Source of the DNA: Proteiniphilum sp. UBA4084
GTDB lineage: Bacteria; Bacteroidota; Bacteroidia; Bacteroidales; Dysgonomonadaceae
Assembly (NCBI GenBank): GCA_002383605.1
Contig: DFYK01000054.1
Span: 1 to 6,035 of the forward strand
Length of the DNA stretch: 6,035 nt
Direction: 5' to 3'
Shown here: positions 1 to 6,035 of the stretch, piece after piece
Numbering within the stretch: the first letter of the stretch is position 1
Layout: each line of letters begins with the position of its first letter
Program-made: the position numbers and the translations under genes
Notes under the pieces: model-generated
What the model saw: the letters and a program-made list of their open reading frames with translations, nothing else
The model's database searches: none
Told to the model about the DNA's origin: nothing

Positions 1-965
1 ATGGGATCGTTGATAAAGAACCGGTATACATGGGTCCTTCCAAGCCAGCCTATATCATTGTTCACCCGAGGGTATCCAAAATAAGGATGTGAGAAAGGCT
101 CTTTTGGACACCAGGATGTATTGAAGAAATCTTCTGTACCTGTACCTATTAATGAGGGAGTTGATTCTCCGTCGATAAACCACATGTCGTCGCCTTCACC
201 ATACCACATTGGAGTAGGGGAGTGAACATAATAATTGATACCCACAAAATGGCCTTTTCCTTTCGTTTCAATAAACCGATAGTTCCGTTCACCTCCTTTA
301 TTTGTTTGTTGAGGGCCCGTAAGCGCCCATTCTGTCTCACCTTCGGGTAGTGCTTCTGTAAGACTGTGATTATACCAGGCGTGAAACCGTCCCATTTCTT
401 CAGGCAGCTTTTTCATCTCCAGATAGTCGACATAAAAATAAAAGGCATTGATTGTTTTGTCGGTCTGGTTTTCAATTTCAATCCTTGCTCCCTTTTCAAA
501 TGGCATCGCGAAATAACTGCTCATGCCGGTCCCGTTTTCAGGTCCGGCCGACAAAGGAAGGGAAGCATAATTATACCGTTCATCCCACCCCTGGCCAAAG
601 AACGGCCCGATAGGAGATTCCACGGAGGGAAAGTCGTTCCCGTCCCAATACATCCTGATAATAATATCATTCCTGCTTAATTCACCCGGCGGCGGGGCAA
701 TGGTGACCCAGATGTGATTGATCACACCGGCACCTTTAATCTCCGCAATTGTCCTTTTTTCACCGGGAGCGAAAGGTTCCAGATGGTCTCGATTTCCCCC
801 TGTAGGATCGGTACTCGATATCCTCCTGTTCTTCATCCCCGATTTCAATTTTGTCAGTTCAAACATCTCCCCTATAGACTCTGTCTGAGAAAAGAGGGGG
901 AGTGAAAGGAGAATTGTCAGAATAAAAACGCGCAATCTCAGAATTTTACAATAGTTTTTTTTCAT
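1..965 (-). CDS. Secreted glycoside hydrolase, DUF2961 / GH172 family (3' end beyond window)
   Basis: The minus-strand frame is open from the ATG at 965 to the left edge, giving 321 residues of the N-terminal part; the stop codon lies outside the window. Residues 1-26 look like a Sec signal peptide: MKK and several Arg/Lys, then a hydrophobic run (VFILTILLSLPLF), with likely cleavage before Gln27, so the enzyme should act in the periplasm or outside. The conserved DUF2961 core follows: HIWVTI near 84, then PMWYGEGDD, WFIDGE and GTGTEDFF between about 252 and 281. Glu257 and Glu278 are 21 residues apart, matching the spacing I recall for the two catalytic glutamates of the GH172 founder, a bifidobacterial difructose-anhydride enzyme. 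Known GH172 activities also include D-arabinofuranosidases. The gene follows fucI by about 60 bases with no visible terminator, so it is probably co-transcribed. An in-frame ATG at 974 would add MDE; 965 is preferred because it gives the cleaner signal peptide. Family assignment is firm; substrate is inferred. Confidence 0.9.
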   Translation of the reverse strand, partial: MKKNYCKILRLRVFILTILLSLPLFSQTESIGEMFELTKLKSGMKNRRISSTDPTGGNRDHLEPFAPGEKRTIAEIKGAGVINHIWVTIAPPPGELSRNDIIIRMYWDGNDFPSVESPIGPFFGQGWDERYNYASLPLSAGPENGTGMSSYFAMPFEKGARIEIENQTDKTINAFYFYVDYLEMKKLPEEMGRFHAWYNHSLTEALPEGETEWALTGPQQTNKGGERNYRFIETKGKGHFVGINYYVHSPTPMWYGEGDDMWFIDGESTPSLIGTGTEDFFNTSWCPKEPFSHPYFGYPRVNNDIGWLGRTHVYRFFINDP

Positions 966-1029
966 TTCATCCATCTATTTAGTTTAAAAGAATCAGACTA
1001 CTTGTTTACAATTAAGAATAGTCGATAAC

Positions 1030-2805
1030 CTACCTGTACAATGGCCCGTAAACAGCGCATGCACGGTAATCTGCACCTTCATTCTCAGATCCGAATGCCG
1101 ACCAGGCGTCGGGCCGGAAAATCTTTTCATCATCCACATTGTGCATGTTCACGGGAATAGAAAGTGCCGAAGCCAACGTAATCAAATCGGCCCCGATATG
1201 TCCGTAACTGATGGCGCCGTGATTCGCTCCCCAATAATTCATTACCGAATAAACATCCGTGAATCGCCCTTTTCCGGTAATTCTGGGAACAAAAAAAGTT
1301 GAGGGCCAGGTTTTGTCCGTTCTTTTATTGATAATGTCGAATACGTGACCGGGAAAAGTAGCTGTCCAACCTTCTGCAATCTGCAATACAGGCCCCAGTC
1401 CTTTTACCAAATTCAGCCTGCACATGGTAACCGGCATTCCCGGTTTGGTCAGAAATTGGGAGGAAAATCCGCCTCCACGCATATATTCCAACGATGCGGG
1501 ATGCCAGGTGGTGGCTTCAAGCATTTTTGAGACTTCCTCATCGGTAATTTCCCAAAAAGGCTTCATTACTGGATTTCCATCTTTATCCGATTGTTGCCCG
1601 GTTCCATCCAACGTACAGGAGCCCGAGTTAATCAGGTGAATAGCCCCGTTCTGCAACAATCCATCGGGCTTCCAACCGCTGACCCGTTCGATGGCTTCGG
1701 GACTCCAATAGGTGCGGACATCGGCAAACATTTGTGAAGTGTTGGTAAGCAAATGATTGAAAAGCATACTGATTCCGTTCAAATGATCGTCCTCAGTAGC
1801 AAATGTGAATGCTTCGCGTTTTCCGTTCCAATCGAAAGAAGAGTTTAGGATAGCTTCCGAAAAATCGCCGTCCGGCAAAAAATCAGTCCATTGCCGTTGT
1901 CCCTGGAAACCTCCTGCAATGGCATTATGTCCGAGCGCTTCTTCCCCGAATCCCATTTCATCGAGTTTGGAATTTCCAATCATCAAATCACGCATGACCA
2001 ATGTCATCTTTACAACAAATTCCCAATCTCTGTCTTTCTGTTCCCTGCTGTGTTTAAGGTGTTCCGGATTGAAATCTTCGCCCTCACGCGACATACAGTT
2101 TTCTTTTGTCCAGGCCATCGCTTTCTCAAATTCATCTTTATCGTAGATTTCAAGTTGGATACGACGAAGGACTTCACTGGCATCCACCTGTTCGGTACGC
2201 ATGCCTAAATACTCCTGCAAAAAATCTGGATTTACCATTGATCCACCAATTCCCATAGATACCGAACCAATAGCCAGGTATGATTTTCCACGCATAATGG
2301 CAACCGCTAACCCGGCACGGGCAAACCGGAGAAGTTTTTCTTTTACATCATCCGGGATTGTCCCGTCACCGACATCCTGCACGTTTTTGCCGTAAATTCC
2401 GAACGCAGGCAATCCCTTCTGGTTATGAACAGCAAGTGCGGCCGATAGATAAACCGCGCCTGGGCGTTCAGTGCCGTTGAATCCCCAAATTGCCTTTGGC
2501 ATAAGCGGATCCATGTCAATGGTTTCAGATCCGTAACACCAGCAAGGCGTCACGGATAAAGTCAAACCAACCCCTTCTTTTTCAAATTTTTCTGCACACA
2601 AAGCCGCTTCCTTTACTCCGCCGATCGTTGTATCCGCAATGACACACTTCACAGGCGAGCCATCAGGGTATTTCAATGTTCCGGAATATAATTCGGCAGC
2701 ACTTTTTGCCAGATTCATGGTCGTTTCTTCCAACGATTCACGTATTCCCCCGCGCCTTCCGTCAATTATCGGGCGAATACCAATTTTAGGATAATTTTGT
2801 TTCAT
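1030..2805 (-). CDS. fucI: L-fucose isomerase (also D-arabinose isomerase)
   Basis: A cytoplasmic, Mn2+-dependent ketol-isomerase that converts L-fucose to L-fuculose, and in this family also D-arabinose to D-ribulose. The 591-residue product has the same length as E. coli FucI as I remember it and aligns along its whole length without a needed gap. Landmarks are PKIGIRPIIDGRR at 6-18, TPCWCYGSETIDMDP at 86-100, KAIWGFNGTERPGAVYL at 104-120, GGFQGQRQWTD at 298-308, and GANHG at 526-530. The metal-binding active-site residues Glu338, Asp362 and His529 are all present, each one position above the E. coli numbers (337, 361, 528). The ATG start matches the family N-terminus; the stop is TAG. It lies 128 bases downstream of the lacI-type gene, with two operator copies in that gap, and just ahead of the GH172 gene. 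It is probably repressed by the LacI-type protein and induced by the pathway sugar. Whether the natural substrate is fucose or D-arabinose cannot be read from the protein; the GH172 neighbour makes D-arabinose plausible. Confidence 0.95.
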   Translation of the reverse strand: MKQNYPKIGIRPIIDGRRGGIRESLEETTMNLAKSAAELYSGTLKYPDGSPVKCVIADTTIGGVKEAALCAEKFEKEGVGLTLSVTPCWCYGSETIDMDPLMPKAIWGFNGTERPGAVYLSAALAVHNQKGLPAFGIYGKNVQDVGDGTIPDDVKEKLLRFARAGLAVAIMRGKSYLAIGSVSMGIGGSMVNPDFLQEYLGMRTEQVDASEVLRRIQLEIYDKDEFEKAMAWTKENCMSREGEDFNPEHLKHSREQKDRDWEFVVKMTLVMRDLMIGNSKLDEMGFGEEALGHNAIAGGFQGQRQWTDFLPDGDFSEAILNSSFDWNGKREAFTFATEDDHLNGISMLFNHLLTNTSQMFADVRTYWSPEAIERVSGWKPDGLLQNGAIHLINSGSCTLDGTGQQSDKDGNPVMKPFWEITDEEVSKMLEATTWHPASLEYMRGGGFSSQFLTKPGMPVTMCRLNLVKGLGPVLQIAEGWTATFPGHVFDIINKRTDKTWPSTFFVPRITGKGRFTDVYSVMNYWGANHGAISYGHIGADLITLASALSIPVNMHNVDDEKIFRPDAWSAFGSENEGADYRACAVYGPLYR

Positions 2806-2830
2806 ACATAAAAACTTTTAGGATTTCTGA

Positions 2831-2842
2831 TTAAACGTTTAA
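2831..2842. promoter_or_regulatory. LacI-family operator copy 1 (TTAAACGTTTAA)
   Basis: A perfect 12-base palindrome with a central CG, the typical form of a LacI-family operator. It ends 25 bases upstream of the fucI start codon. It belongs to a 19-base sequence (2830-2848) repeated exactly at 2892-2910. It probably lies at or just after the fucI transcription start, where bound repressor would block RNA polymerase. The repressor assignment is inferred from the adjacent lacI-type gene. Confidence 0.8.
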
Positions 2843-2858
2843 CTTAATGGAAAAAACG

Positions 2859-2887
2859 GGTAAGTATTTACTCATCAATAAAAACAA
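2859..2887 (-). promoter_or_regulatory. Possible fucI promoter (weak match)
   Basis: On the minus strand a TTG (2885-2887) is followed after 18 bases by TACTTACC (2859-2866). This is a poor match to the Bacteroidota pattern TTG-N19-TAnnTTTG. Its placement is sensible: it lies between the two operators, and the expected start site near 2853 would put operator 1 just downstream. It is proposed on position more than on sequence. Confidence 0.3.
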
Positions 2888-2892
2888 TTCAA

Positions 2893-2904
2893 TTAAACGT
2901 TTAA
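2893..2904. promoter_or_regulatory. LacI-family operator copy 2 (TTAAACGTTTAA)
   Basis: A second perfect copy of the palindrome, 30 bases downstream of the lacI-type stop codon. It lies 62 bases from copy 1, close to six helical turns, so both sites face the same side of the DNA and could be bridged by a repressor tetramer or two cooperating dimers. The flanking bases are shared too (19 identical bases, 2892-2910). Confidence 0.8.
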
Positions 2905-2933
2905 CTTAATTTAAAAATGAAAATATTATTTCC

Positions 2934-3953
2934 TTACAGGTACATCATGTTTTCGTTTAATACCAACTCTGCCCCTAGAACAATATTTTTAGTTCCTTCG
3001 TTTTTCATTTCTATCTGGTCGATCAATAATTCCACTGCATTTTTTGCCATCTCTTTGATGGGTTGTTTAATAAAAGGTACGGTGTAGGGTAAAATATAGA
3101 ATGCATCATTTTCGTCAAAGCACATGATTTGAATATCCTTTTGAATGTTGATATTGTTTTTGATCAATTCTTTTACACCATTAATTGATATCGAATTGGT
3201 AGTAAAAAAAATCCCGTCTATTTTTTCCTTCGTTGACAACAGATTACAAATTGCTTTTTTCATGTCATTTTTCAGAAAATCATACCGCACCTCTTCCATA
3301 ATATCCGGGTTGTATAGGCCTGCATGTTTTAATGCATCCTCGCAGCCACGTCTTCTTTCATTAATATGATAATGATCCTGCATGTAAGTAACCAGTCCGA
3401 TGCGCTTACAGCCTTTTTCTATAAGGTGTTGGGCGGATTTATAGGATATCTCATAATTGTCAATCAATACTGAATTGACAGGTAGCTCGGGAAAAGTCCG
3501 GTCTACAAGAACAAATGGTATTTTATTATGAATCAACTTTTTCAACAGAGTCTGGCTTTTTTCGGTGGGAGTAATAATCAGACCCTCTACTTGTCGGGCA
3601 TACAGAAATTTTATCAATTTCTCCATTTCACCCAGTTGCTCATTTGTATTTCCAATGATTACCGTGTATCCTTTTTCTTCGGCAAAATTCTGAATATGCA
3701 GGGCCAAAGCACCAAAGAAAAGGTTGGAGATATCTGCGATGATCAATCCGATGGTGCGTGATTTACCCGCTTTCAGGCCCTTTGCCAGACTGTTTGGTAT
3801 GTAATTCAGTTCTGCAGCCTTATCCGATATTTTCTGAGACATTTCCTTGCTCACTCTTCCATTCTGGTTCTTGCCATTCAGTACCAGAGAGACGGTGGCA
3901 GAAGATACACCCAGTTCATCGGCAATTGTTTTCAGAGATACTCTTTTTTGCAT
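2934..3953 (-). CDS. LacI/GalR-family transcriptional repressor, likely local sugar regulator
   Basis: A 339-residue protein, normal length for the LacI family. The N-terminal helix-turn-helix spans about residues 5-26 (SLKTIADELGVSSATVSLVLNG). The hinge helix is about 52-62 (IPNSLAKGL), with Leu60 at the place of the leucine that LacI-family members insert into the minor groove at the operator's central CG. A periplasmic-binding-protein-like sensor domain follows from about residue 66: TIGLIIADISNLFF, then VDRTFPELP near 150, FFTTNSISINGV near 249, and the typical C-terminal FDENDAF and QPIKEMAKNAVELL pattern (279-310). The ATG at 3953 gives the canonical start. The gene appears AT-richer by eye than fucI and ychF. 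The matching palindromic operators, two downstream in front of fucI and one upstream of its own start, suggest it represses fucI-GH172 and itself. The effector sugar is unknown; candidates are D-arabinose, L-fucose or an intermediate derived from them. Confidence 0.95.
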   Translation of the reverse strand: MQKRVSLKTIADELGVSSATVSLVLNGKNQNGRVSKEMSQKISDKAAELNYIPNSLAKGLKAGKSRTIGLIIADISNLFFGALALHIQNFAEEKGYTVIIGNTNEQLGEMEKLIKFLYARQVEGLIITPTEKSQTLLKKLIHNKIPFVLVDRTFPELPVNSVLIDNYEISYKSAQHLIEKGCKRIGLVTYMQDHYHINERRRGCEDALKHAGLYNPDIMEEVRYDFLKNDMKKAICNLLSTKEKIDGIFFTTNSISINGVKELIKNNINIQKDIQIMCFDENDAFYILPYTVPFIKQPIKEMAKNAVELLIDQIEMKNEGTKNIVLGAELVLNENMMYL

Positions 3954-3994
3954 ACACTCTAACTAAAATCTAATGATAATAACAGAATTTAATG

Positions 3995-4002
3995 CAAAGA
4001 AA
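3995..4002 (-). promoter_or_regulatory. Possible -7 element of the lacI-type gene (TTTCTTTG)
   Basis: On the minus strand TTTCTTTG followed by CA matches TAnnTTTG at five of six defined positions. No TTG is found at the -33 distance, only T-rich sequence. If real, operator copy 3 would lie in the spacer of this promoter, a good place for autorepression. Low confidence. Confidence 0.3.
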
Positions 4003-4007
4003 ATAAG

Positions 4008-4019
4008 TTAAACGATTAA
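4008..4019. promoter_or_regulatory. LacI-family operator copy 3, one mismatch (TTAAACGATTAA)
   Basis: This site differs from copies 1 and 2 by one base in the 12-base palindrome. Read on the minus strand, the extended element matches the other copies at 17 of 19 positions, including the shared AACTTA extension. It sits 54 bases upstream of the start codon of the lacI-type gene, which points to autorepression, perhaps weaker because the palindrome is imperfect. Confidence 0.65.
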
Positions 4020-4033
4020 TTAAAAATTATCTT

Positions 4034-4051
4034 ATATGTTATATAACATAT
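4034..4051. repeat. Perfect 18-base AT-rich palindrome between ychF and the lacI-type gene
   Basis: The bases atatgttatataacatat read the same on both strands. The palindrome lies 57 bases after the ychF stop and 80 bases before the lacI-type start. It could be a binding site for a dimeric regulator, or merely an AT-rich hairpin downstream of ychF. It does not resemble the TTAAACGTTTAA operator and lacks the central CG, so it is probably not a site for the LacI-type protein. Confidence 0.5.
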
Positions 4052-4077
4052 TTTAATTTAAAAAGCTTATTTAAAAT
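4050..4077 (-). terminator. Weak AT-only hairpin downstream of ychF
   Basis: The arms attttaa (4050-4056) and ttaaaat (4071-4077) are exact inverted repeats around a 14-base loop, 32 bases after the ychF stop. The stem has no G-C pair, so it would be a weak terminator at best. Chance is a real possibility in such AT-rich sequence. Confidence 0.2.
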
Positions 4078-4108
4078 GATTCTATACTAAGAAATATTGA
4101 AAACAAAA

Positions 4109-5212
4109 TCACACATTAAACCGGAAGTGCATGATATCGCCATCCTGCACCAGATATTCCTTGCCTTCCACGCTCATTTTCCCGGCTTCCTTGACTGCAC
4201 TTTCCGAGCCGTAATGAATATAATCCTCATACTTAATCACCTCGGCACGAATAAATCCTTTTTCAAAATCGGTATGAATCACTCCAGCGCATTGCGGAGC
4301 TTTCCATCCTTTCTGGAATGTCCAGGCACGCACCTCCTGAGGTCCCGCAGTGAGAAATGTCTGCAGGTTAAGCAGTTTATAGGCTGATTGAATCAGCCGA
4401 CTAACACCGGACTCCTTCAGACCTATTTCATTCAGAAACATTTCACGTTCTTCATAAGTATCGAACTCGGCAATTTCAGATTCAATTTTTGCAGCTACCA
4501 CCAAAATCTCTGCCTCTTCGTTTTTCACTGCTTCACGCACTGCTTCCACGTATTGATTGCCCGTAACGGCACTGGCTTCATCCACATTACAGACATACAT
4601 TACCGGTTTCGAGGTGAGCAAAAAAAGCCCTTGTGCAGCCTTCACTTCATCCTTGGTATTAAAAACCACTGTCCGGGCCGATTCGCCACGCAACAAAGCT
4701 TCACGTATTTTGGCATACACTTCAAAGGCGAGTTTGGCATCTTTGTCACCCCCAGTCTTGGACTGTTTTTCAACTTTGTTAATACGTGCTTCGATCGTCT
4801 CGAGGTCTTTCAGTTGCAGTTCTGCGTCAATAATCTCTTTATCCCTTACCGGATCAATCTTTTCATCCACGTGTGTGACGTTCTCATCTTCAAAACAACG
4901 CAACACGTGCAAAATGGCATCGGTTTCCCGAATATTTGAGAGAAATTTATTTCCCAGTCCTTCTCCCTTACTGGCTCCCTTCACCAGGCCAGCAATGTCC
5001 ACTATTTCGACTGTGGTAGGTACAATCTTTTGCGGATGAACCAACGCTGCCAGTTTATTCAATCGTTCATCGGGAACAGTAATCACTCCCACGTTCGGTT
5101 CTATGGTACAAAAAGGAAAATTTGCTGCCTGCGCTTTTGCATTCGACAGACAGTTAAAGAGGGTAGATTTACCCACATTGGGAAGTCCCACAATACCACA
5201 TTGAAGTGCCAT
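4109..5212 (-). CDS. ychF: Redox-regulated ATPase/GTPase YchF (Obg family, OLA1-like)
   Basis: A universally conserved cytoplasmic P-loop NTPase that binds ribosomes and, in characterised members, prefers ATP to GTP. The 367-residue product is of normal family length. G1 is GLPNVGKS (9-16) and G3 is DIAG (72-75), followed by LVKGAS; the leucine after DIAG is the hydrophobic replacement of the usual catalytic glutamine, a hallmark of the HAS-NTPases. G4 is NVDE (209-212), the NxxE form that explains relaxed guanine specificity, in place of NKxD. G5 is AAKIE (240-244). A helical coiled-coil insertion occupies roughly 125-180, and the C-terminal TGS domain covers about 282-367, ending MHFRFNV. 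The start is taken as the ATG at 5212 (MALQCGIVGL); an in-frame TTG at 5221 would add three residues but is unlikely. It has its own promoter element upstream, so it need not depend on nadA. Nothing unusual was seen. Confidence 0.98.
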   Translation of the reverse strand: MALQCGIVGLPNVGKSTLFNCLSNAKAQAANFPFCTIEPNVGVITVPDERLNKLAALVHPQKIVPTTVEIVDIAGLVKGASKGEGLGNKFLSNIRETDAILHVLRCFEDENVTHVDEKIDPVRDKEIIDAELQLKDLETIEARINKVEKQSKTGGDKDAKLAFEVYAKIREALLRGESARTVVFNTKDEVKAAQGLFLLTSKPVMYVCNVDEASAVTGNQYVEAVREAVKNEEAEILVVAAKIESEIAEFDTYEEREMFLNEIGLKESGVSRLIQSAYKLLNLQTFLTAGPQEVRAWTFQKGWKAPQCAGVIHTDFEKGFIRAEVIKYEDYIHYGSESAVKEAGKMSVEGKEYLVQDGDIMHFRFNV

Positions 5213-5288
5213 TAAGTTCAATTTTTAACCGTTTTGTCTCTAATTCGAAAAAGGAGTACACAAAACGATAAATTTTATTTTGCGGGTG

Positions 5289-5296
5289 CAAAGGTA
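5289..5296 (-). promoter_or_regulatory. Bacteroidota -7 promoter element (TACCTTTG) for ychF
   Basis: A perfect minus-strand match to TAnnTTTG followed by CACCCGC, a context common in Bacteroidota promoters. It is 76 bases upstream of the ychF start codon and just after the nadA stop. No TTG is seen at the usual -33 distance, so the element rests on the -7 box alone. It implies that ychF can be transcribed independently of nadA. Confidence 0.6.
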
Positions 5297-5306
5297 CGAA
5301 AATAAT

Positions 5307-6035
5307 TTATAACCCGTGTCTTGCTGATATCTCTAGCATACGTTCAATCGGCCTCACTGCTTTCTGTCTGATGTCTTCATCCACGAAAATCTCCGGCTTT
5401 TCATTTCTCAGGCAGAGATAAAGTTTATCCAATGTATTCATTTTCATGTAAAAACATTCGTTACAGGCACAGGTGGAATCTTCGGGTGGAGCCGGTATAA
5501 ACAACTTTTCTGGGTTTTCTTTTTGCATCTGATGCAAAATACCGGCTTCGGTGGCAACAATAAACTTTTTTTTATCAGACTGAGTAGCGAATTTGAGTAT
5601 GGATGAAGTGGAACCTACATGATCAGCCACTTCAAGCAGGTATTTCGGACATTCAGGGTGCGCAAGAAGCAATGCATCCGGATATTCTTTTTTTAAATCC
5701 AGAATTCTCTCAAGCGAAAATTGAGCATGTACATGACATACACCGTCCCACAACAGCATATTTCTACCAGTCAGCTTGTTTATATAGTCACCCAGATTTT
5801 TATCAGGACCGAAAATAATCTTCTCTTCTTCGGGAAGTGACTCTACGACCTGTTTCGCATTGGTTGAGGTGACAACGATGTCGGTCAACGCTTTCACGGC
5901 AGCAGTTGTATTCACATATGAAATCACAGTATGATCGGGATGTGCCTGTACAAATTTCTCAAATTCGTCTGCGGGACAGCTTTCGGCCAAAGAACACCCG
6001 GCCATCAGGTCCGGAATAAATACCCGTTTTCCCGG
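5307..6035 (-). CDS. nadA: Quinolinate synthase A, C-terminal 242 residues (5' end beyond window)
   Basis: NadA condenses iminoaspartate with dihydroxyacetone phosphate to give quinolinate, the second step of de novo NAD synthesis, using an oxygen-sensitive [4Fe-4S] cluster. The frame is open to the right edge; the visible part starts PGKRVFIPDLMAGCSLAESC, so roughly 70 N-terminal residues are missing. In visible numbering the three cluster cysteines are Cys14 (AGCS), Cys100 (DGVCHVH) and Cys194 (the last Cys of CACNEC, before FYMKMN); their spacing of 86 and 94 is close to that in E. coli (113, 200, 297). The family motifs SYVNTTAAVK (39-48), GPDKNLG, HPEC (126-129) and DHVGSTSSI are intact. 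The end, PIERMLEISARHGL, is a normal NadA C-terminus with a TAA stop. An ATG at 6005 falls inside the AGCS motif region and cannot be the true start. The upstream partners nadB and nadC are not in the window. Confidence 0.97.
   Translation of the reverse strand, partial: PGKRVFIPDLMAGCSLAESCPADEFEKFVQAHPDHTVISYVNTTAAVKALTDIVVTSTNAKQVVESLPEEEKIIFGPDKNLGDYINKLTGRNMLLWDGVCHVHAQFSLERILDLKKEYPDALLLAHPECPKYLLEVADHVGSTSSILKFATQSDKKKFIVATEAGILHQMQKENPEKLFIPAPPEDSTCACNECFYMKMNTLDKLYLCLRNEKPEIFVDEDIRQKAVRPIERMLEISARHGL

Noticed and set aside
366..905. Plus-strand open frames of 104 and 63 codons
   Set aside because: They lie opposite the GH172 gene and show no recognisable protein features; the minus-strand frame carries clear family motifs.
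975..1029. Terminator or separate promoter between fucI and the GH172 gene
   Set aside because: No stable inverted repeat with a T-run and no TAnnTTTG element was found in this 55-base gap, so co-transcription is the simpler reading.
4388..5039. Overlapping plus-strand frames of 183 and 160 codons
   Set aside because: They are antisense to ychF, a highly conserved gene with all motifs intact. Their compositions (Phe/His/Cys-rich, Ser-rich) are typical of shadow frames.
5213..5221. TTG start extending YchF by three residues
   Set aside because: The ATG at 5212 gives the typical MALQCGIVGLPNVGKS-like N-terminus; the TTG extension adds nothing known from the family.
6003..6005. ATG at 6005 as the start of NadA
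   Set aside because: The frame stays open upstream and encodes the conserved FIPDL segment directly before it, so this Met is internal and the gene is cut by the window edge.
1..6035. CRISPR array, transposon, phage or defence system
   Set aside because: No spaced direct repeats, transposase-like or nuclease-like proteins, or terminal inverted repeats were seen; the window is fully accounted for by five metabolic, regulatory and housekeeping genes.

Overview
The window looks like chromosomal DNA of a member of the Bacteroidota, probably order Bacteroidales. The evidence is the AT-rich leaders without Shine-Dalgarno sequences, one clear Bacteroidota-type -7 promoter element (TACCTTTG followed by CACCC) upstream of ychF, and the style of the encoded proteins. 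The genus cannot be fixed from the sequence alone. All five genes read on the minus strand, so transcription runs from high to low coordinates.

Right half, housekeeping: the 3' part of nadA (quinolinate synthase, NAD biosynthesis) enters from the right edge. A 94-base gap with a good promoter element follows, then ychF (a universally conserved P-loop ATPase/GTPase with a TGS domain). These two genes look intact and ordinary.

Left half, sugar utilisation: a LacI-family repressor gene is followed by an L-fucose/D-arabinose isomerase (fucI) and then a secreted glycoside hydrolase of the DUF2961/GH172 family, which runs off the left edge. The GH172 gene is easy to miss because its stop codon lies outside the window, but its frame is open from about position 965 to position 1. 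Three copies of a LacI-type operator (TTAAACGTTTAA, central CG) mark this as one regulon. Two perfect copies lie in the lacI-fucI gap, 62 bases apart, and a one-mismatch copy lies upstream of lacI. The repressor therefore probably controls fucI-GH172 and its own gene.

The most interesting reading is functional. FucI-type isomerases accept D-arabinose as well as L-fucose, and GH172 includes D-arabinofuranosidases that cut mycobacterial-type D-arabinan. A repressor, an isomerase and a GH172 enzyme together suggest a small locus for harvesting D-arabinose from D-arabinan, with L-fucose or another GH172 substrate as the alternative. No kinase, aldolase or transporter is visible; if present they lie beyond the left edge. 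No RNA genes, insertion sequences, CRISPR arrays or defence systems were seen. No gene-free stretch exceeds 300 bases.
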